Shown: piece by piece, positions 33,085 to 35,758 of the stretch
Layout of the letters: each line of letters begins with the position of its first letter
How positions within the stretch are numbered: position 1 is the first letter of the stretch
Source: an uncultured Myxococcales bacterium
GTDB lineage: Bacteria; Myxococcota_A; UBA9042; DTJE01
NCBI GenBank assembly: GCA_937975765.1
Contig: CALJUR010000010.1
Span: forward strand, 1-35,758
Direction of reading: 5' to 3'
DNA: 35,758 nucleotides
Program-made: the position numbers and the translations under genes
The notes under the pieces: generated by a model
What the model saw: the letters and a program-made list of their open reading frames with translations, nothing else
Database searches by the model: none
Told to the model about the DNA's origin: nothing

Positions 33085-33372
33085 ATGGCCGGCAGCAGGA
33101 ACACCAGCAGCACGCTTCCGAGGCGCCCGCCCCGGTGGGTTGGTGACGACACCGGGACCACCACGTCCCGGGCGGACCTGGTGGACGTGCTGGCGACCAC
33201 CTTGCTGACGCGCATCCTGGCCGACCCGGCGTGCGTCAACCGGACGGACGCAAGCCCTTGGAGTGATGCGGATTCTTCCCTTGCTCTTCCTCCGGAAGCG
33301 AGCCCTGATGCGGTCACGGAGCGGGGCCGCGGGGACCCCGCCGGGACTCGCGAAACGGGGAGGGCGACATGA
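33085..33372 (+). CDS. Small unknown protein before DUF2924
   Basis: This encodes 95 residues with AGGTGG before the ATG, 2 nt after the terminase stop, and overlaps the DUF2924 gene by ATGA. The N-terminus is basic and Ser/Arg-rich; residues 30-50 form one helix (SRADLVDVLATTLLTRILAD); the rest is acidic then Gly/Arg-rich. I recall short genes with a similar single helix before DUF2924 and recombinase genes in several phyla, but cannot name the family. Confidence 0.6.
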   Translation: MAGSRNTSSTLPRRPPRWVGDDTGTTTSRADLVDVLATTLLTRILADPACVNRTDASPWSDADSSLALPPEASPDAVTERGRGDPAGTRETGRAT

Positions 33373-33917
33373 GGAAGCAGCAGGGCAGGGCAGAGGCGGC
33401 CCGGGCCGCGCTCGGGGACGTCCCGGCGCAGCTCGCCGCGCTACACGACATGACGGTCGACCAGCTGCGGGATCGGTGGCTGGTCCTGTACGGGCAGCCG
33501 ACCGCCTCCCGGAACAAGGCCCACTTGAGAAAGCGCCTGGCCTGGCGCATCCAGGAGGTGGCCGAGGGCGGGCTGACGCAGCGAGCGCGGGACCGTATCG
33601 AGCAGATCCTGGACGGCCACTTCCTGCCCGACATCACTCGGAGAGCCCGGGAGGCTGCGCAGCCGGTCTTCCCGAAGGCCCCGGCCCCTGCCGCGACTGC
33701 CAGGGACCCGCGCCTGCCTCCCGCGGGCACGGTGCTTCGCAAGGTCCATCGGGGCGAGGAGCACTTCGTGACGGCTCTCGACGACGGCTTCGAGCACCGG
33801 GGCGTGCGGTATCGGACCCTGACGGCGGTCGCGAAGGCGATCACGGGCGCGGGCTGGAACGGCTTCCTCTTCTTCGGGCTCGCGACCCGATCGGGCGATG
33901 CCAGGAGGGCGGCGTGA
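33369..33917 (+). CDS. DUF2924 protein, recombinase partner
   Basis: This encodes 182 residues, overlapping both neighbours by the start/stop codons (ATGA at 33369, TGATG at 33915). The DUF2924 signature is clear: LAALHDMTVDQLRDRWLVLY, SRNKAHLRKRLAWRIQEVAE, GLTQRARDRIEQILDG, then PAGTVLRKVHRGEEHFVTAL and FEHRGVRYRTLTAVAKAITG followed by WNGFLFFGL. The last segment is a strand-rich DNA-binding-like repeat. DUF2924 genes nearly always precede a large serine recombinase, so a role as accessory or directionality factor is likely, inferred from that linkage. Confidence 0.9.
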   Translation: MRKQQGRAEAARAALGDVPAQLAALHDMTVDQLRDRWLVLYGQPTASRNKAHLRKRLAWRIQEVAEGGLTQRARDRIEQILDGHFLPDITRRAREAAQPVFPKAPAPAATARDPRLPPAGTVLRKVHRGEEHFVTALDDGFEHRGVRYRTLTAVAKAITGAGWNGFLFFGLATRSGDARRAA

Positions 33918-35500
33918 TGGCGGCGTACCGACCCACGACCCGGACGCAGGAGGCCCCGTTCGCAGTTCAGCGCTGCGCCGTCTACACGCGCAAGAGCACG
34001 TCGGCCGGGCTGGAGCAGGACTTCAACTCGCTCGACGCCCAGAGGGATGCCTGCGAGGGCTACATCAAGTCGCAGGCCCACGCCGGGTGGCGCGTCGTGC
34101 CCGAGGCGTACGACGATGGCGGGTTTACCGGGGCGAATATCGAGCGCCCGGCCTTCCAGAGGCTGCTGGCCGACGCCGAGGCTGGCCGGATCGACGTCGT
34201 GGTCGTCCATCGGGTGGACCGGCTGTCGCGGTCGCTGCTGGACTTCGCCTCGGTGATGGACCGCTTCGCCCGCCACGGCGTCGCATTCGTTTCGGTGACC
34301 CAGAATTTCAGCACGGCGAACGCGATGGGCCGCCTGACCCTGAACATGCTCATGTCGTTCGCGGAGTTCGAGCGCGAGATGATTTGCGAGCGCACGCGCG
34401 ACAAGATCGCGGCGTCGCGCCGGCGCGGGAAGTGGACGGGCGGGCGGCTACCGTACGGCTACGGGGTGCGGGACCGCAAGCTGATCGTGAACCGCGTCGA
34501 GGCGCTGGTCGTTCGGGAAGCGTTCGAGACGTACCTCGCGACGCGGTCCATCCTCGGGGTCGTCCGGGTGCTGACCGAGAAGGGGTGGGTGCCTCGGGCG
34601 CAGACGGCGCGGCGCAAGGGCTGGCGTACGGACCACGTGCTGCGCATGCTTCGGAACCCCCTGTACGCGGGGCTGCTCGAATCGGGCGGCGAGTACCACG
34701 AGGCCGAGCACGAGGCGCTGGTGTCCCGGGAGACCTGGGAGCGCGTCCAGACGCTGCTTGATGGCCGGCACGACGAATCGAAGCCCGAGACGCGGACCCG
34801 GAACCCCGGCTACCTGCTCGTCGGCCTGTTGCGATGCGGGTCGTGTGGGGCCGCGCTGACGCCGGCCACGGCCCGGGCGCACGGGAAGCAGTATCGCTAC
34901 TACCGGTGCTCGACCCGCGACAAGCAGGGCCGGAACGCGTGCCCGTCCCGCCCGCTCCCGGCCCAGGCCCTGGAAGACTTCGTGGTGGACCGGATCCGCG
35001 AGGCCACGACCGGGCCCGCGGGCAACGTGCTGGCGGCGGACGTGGTCGCCGCGATTCGCGCGAAAGTGGATCGGGAGCGAGAGGAACGCATGCTCGAGCG
35101 CCGGGGGCTCCCGGCACGGATCGCGGGCGCCGCTTCCGAGAGGACCCGCCTTGCCCGGAACCTCCAGCGGACCCGAAGTGTGGCCTCGCGCGCCGCCATC
35201 GAGGATCAGATCGGGCACCTCACGGACGAGCAGGCCACCCGGGAACAACGCCTCGCGGCCATCGATAGCCGGCTCGCCGCGCTGGACGCCGCCCGGGTCG
35301 AGGCCGACTGGATCGCGGCGGCCCTGCGGGACTTCGGGGGCCTGTGGGAGGCCATGACGCCCGAGAACCGGGTCCGCCTGGTGCGGGCCGTCGTGGACCG
35401 CGTCGAGGTGGACGAGGAGGCCGGGACGATCGATGCCCACCTCGTCTCGCTGGGCGGGAACGGGATCGCCCGGCGGGGCGTCGCGGCGGGGGTGGCGTGA
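33917..35500 (+). CDS. Large serine recombinase with zinc ribbon
   Basis: This encodes 527 residues from the ATG in the DUF2924 stop. The catalytic domain (18-160) has CAVYTRKSTSAGLEQDFNSL with probable nucleophile Ser28, VVHRVDRLSRSLLDFASVMD, and SFAEFEREMICERTRDKI. The recombinase domain follows (GRLPYGYGVRDRKLIVN; VLRMLRNPLYAGLLESGGE), then a Cys4 zinc ribbon (LRCGSCGAALTP, YRCSTRDKQGRNACPS) and a long coiled coil (about 380-460) as in serine integrases. It differs clearly from the recombinase at 3557, which lacks the ribbon. It probably integrates this element; its stop is shared with the next start. Confidence 0.94.
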   Translation: MAAYRPTTRTQEAPFAVQRCAVYTRKSTSAGLEQDFNSLDAQRDACEGYIKSQAHAGWRVVPEAYDDGGFTGANIERPAFQRLLADAEAGRIDVVVVHRVDRLSRSLLDFASVMDRFARHGVAFVSVTQNFSTANAMGRLTLNMLMSFAEFEREMICERTRDKIAASRRRGKWTGGRLPYGYGVRDRKLIVNRVEALVVREAFETYLATRSILGVVRVLTEKGWVPRAQTARRKGWRTDHVLRMLRNPLYAGLLESGGEYHEAEHEALVSRETWERVQTLLDGRHDESKPETRTRNPGYLLVGLLRCGSCGAALTPATARAHGKQYRYYRCSTRDKQGRNACPSRPLPAQALEDFVVDRIREATTGPAGNVLAADVVAAIRAKVDREREERMLERRGLPARIAGAASERTRLARNLQRTRSVASRAAIEDQIGHLTDEQATREQRLAAIDSRLAALDAARVEADWIAAALRDFGGLWEAMTPENRVRLVRAVVDRVEVDEEAGTIDAHLVSLGGNGIARRGVAAGVA

Positions 35501-35758
35501 TGACGATCGAGTTGAACGGGGAAGGACAGGGGCGCGGCGGGACCATGGTCTTCCGGGGGAGCTTCCACCGGGTTCGTCGCGAACGGCGCATCGACCTGGC
35601 CGAGGGAACGGCCCCGGACCCCATGGAGAGGCCGACGGCCCTCGGGCCGTGGACCGGGCCGCGCCCCGCCAACGTTGCTGCGCTTCTGGCCCTCGCGCAT
35701 CACGTCCAGCGCCTGATCGACGCCGGCCGGATCGCCGACCGTGCCGAGGTCGCCCGCC
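35500..35758 (+). CDS. Small HTH-like recombinase-associated protein (cut by window end)
   Basis: The ATG at 35500 lies in the recombinase stop (TGATG) and 86 codons are visible before the right edge. The N-terminal 50 residues are basic, Gly/Arg/Pro-rich. The visible end, RPANVAALLALAHHVQRLID, then AGRIADRAEVAR, matches the start of small HTH proteins that commonly follow DUF2924-recombinase pairs, in which a second helix pair should come next. It may help control the recombinase. Confidence 0.72.
   Translation, partial: MTIELNGEGQGRGGTMVFRGSFHRVRRERRIDLAEGTAPDPMERPTALGPWTGPRPANVAALLALAHHVQRLIDAGRIADRAEVAR

Overview
The window is about 35.8 kb of high G+C bacterial DNA (roughly two thirds G+C by eye), densely packed with genes, most on the + strand and many joined by ATGA/TGATG/GTGA overlaps. 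No rRNA, tRNA or core housekeeping gene is visible, so the host cannot be named. The mix of a zinc-finger/serine-recombinase/ParB/RepB-like cassette, a DUF2924/recombinase cassette and FGE-like proteins recalls Planctomycetota and related high-GC Gram-negatives, but that is only an impression. The region is accessory: a defence island between two mobile elements.

Layout. (1) 1-2.9 kb: the 3' end of an unknown + strand gene, a strong bidirectional terminator, then three minus-strand genes, including an OST-HTH/LOTUS-like protein coupled to an unknown protein. (2) 3.0-7.0 kb: a four-gene mobile cassette (zinc-finger protein, large serine recombinase, ParB-like, RepB-like), followed by a zinc-ribbon protein. 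(3) 7.7-12.5 kb: a tight three-gene unit of an FGE/SUMF1-fold protein, a prokaryotic viperin (radical-SAM antiviral nucleotide synthase) and a DUF2325-like protein. (4) 12.6-20.2 kb: a BREX type 1-like locus, brxA-brxB-brxC-(pglX missing)-pglZ-brxL. brxC has a one-base frameshift in a G run and lacks its C-terminus. It runs straight into the second half of pglZ, so the end of brxC, all of pglX and the start of pglZ appear to have been lost together. (5) 20.2-23.8 kb: a Thoeris system with two TIR-like ThsB genes flanking a SIR2-SLOG ThsA, the second ThsB carrying a C-terminal membrane helix, followed by a probable caspase/CHAT-like protease gene. (6) 23.8-35.8 kb: a prophage, satellite or integrative element. 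It has a minus-strand cluster of small genes, an iteron-like repeat region, an excisionase-like HTH protein, a zinc-finger/toprim-like primase protein, a D5/SF3 helicase, small and large (gpA-type) terminase subunits, and a DUF2924/serine-recombinase cassette that runs off the right edge. No capsid or portal gene is inside the window.

How it works together. The viperin unit (chain-terminating ddh-nucleotides), Thoeris (TIR-made cyclic ADP-ribose signal, NADase effector and perhaps a protease effector) and BREX would be layered anti-phage defences with different mechanisms. As written, BREX cannot be functional in its normal form. The most interesting parts are the Thoeris/protease arrangement, the viperin without its usual nucleotide-kinase neighbour, and the BREX deletion scar. 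All family calls come from reading motifs by eye; no database search was run.
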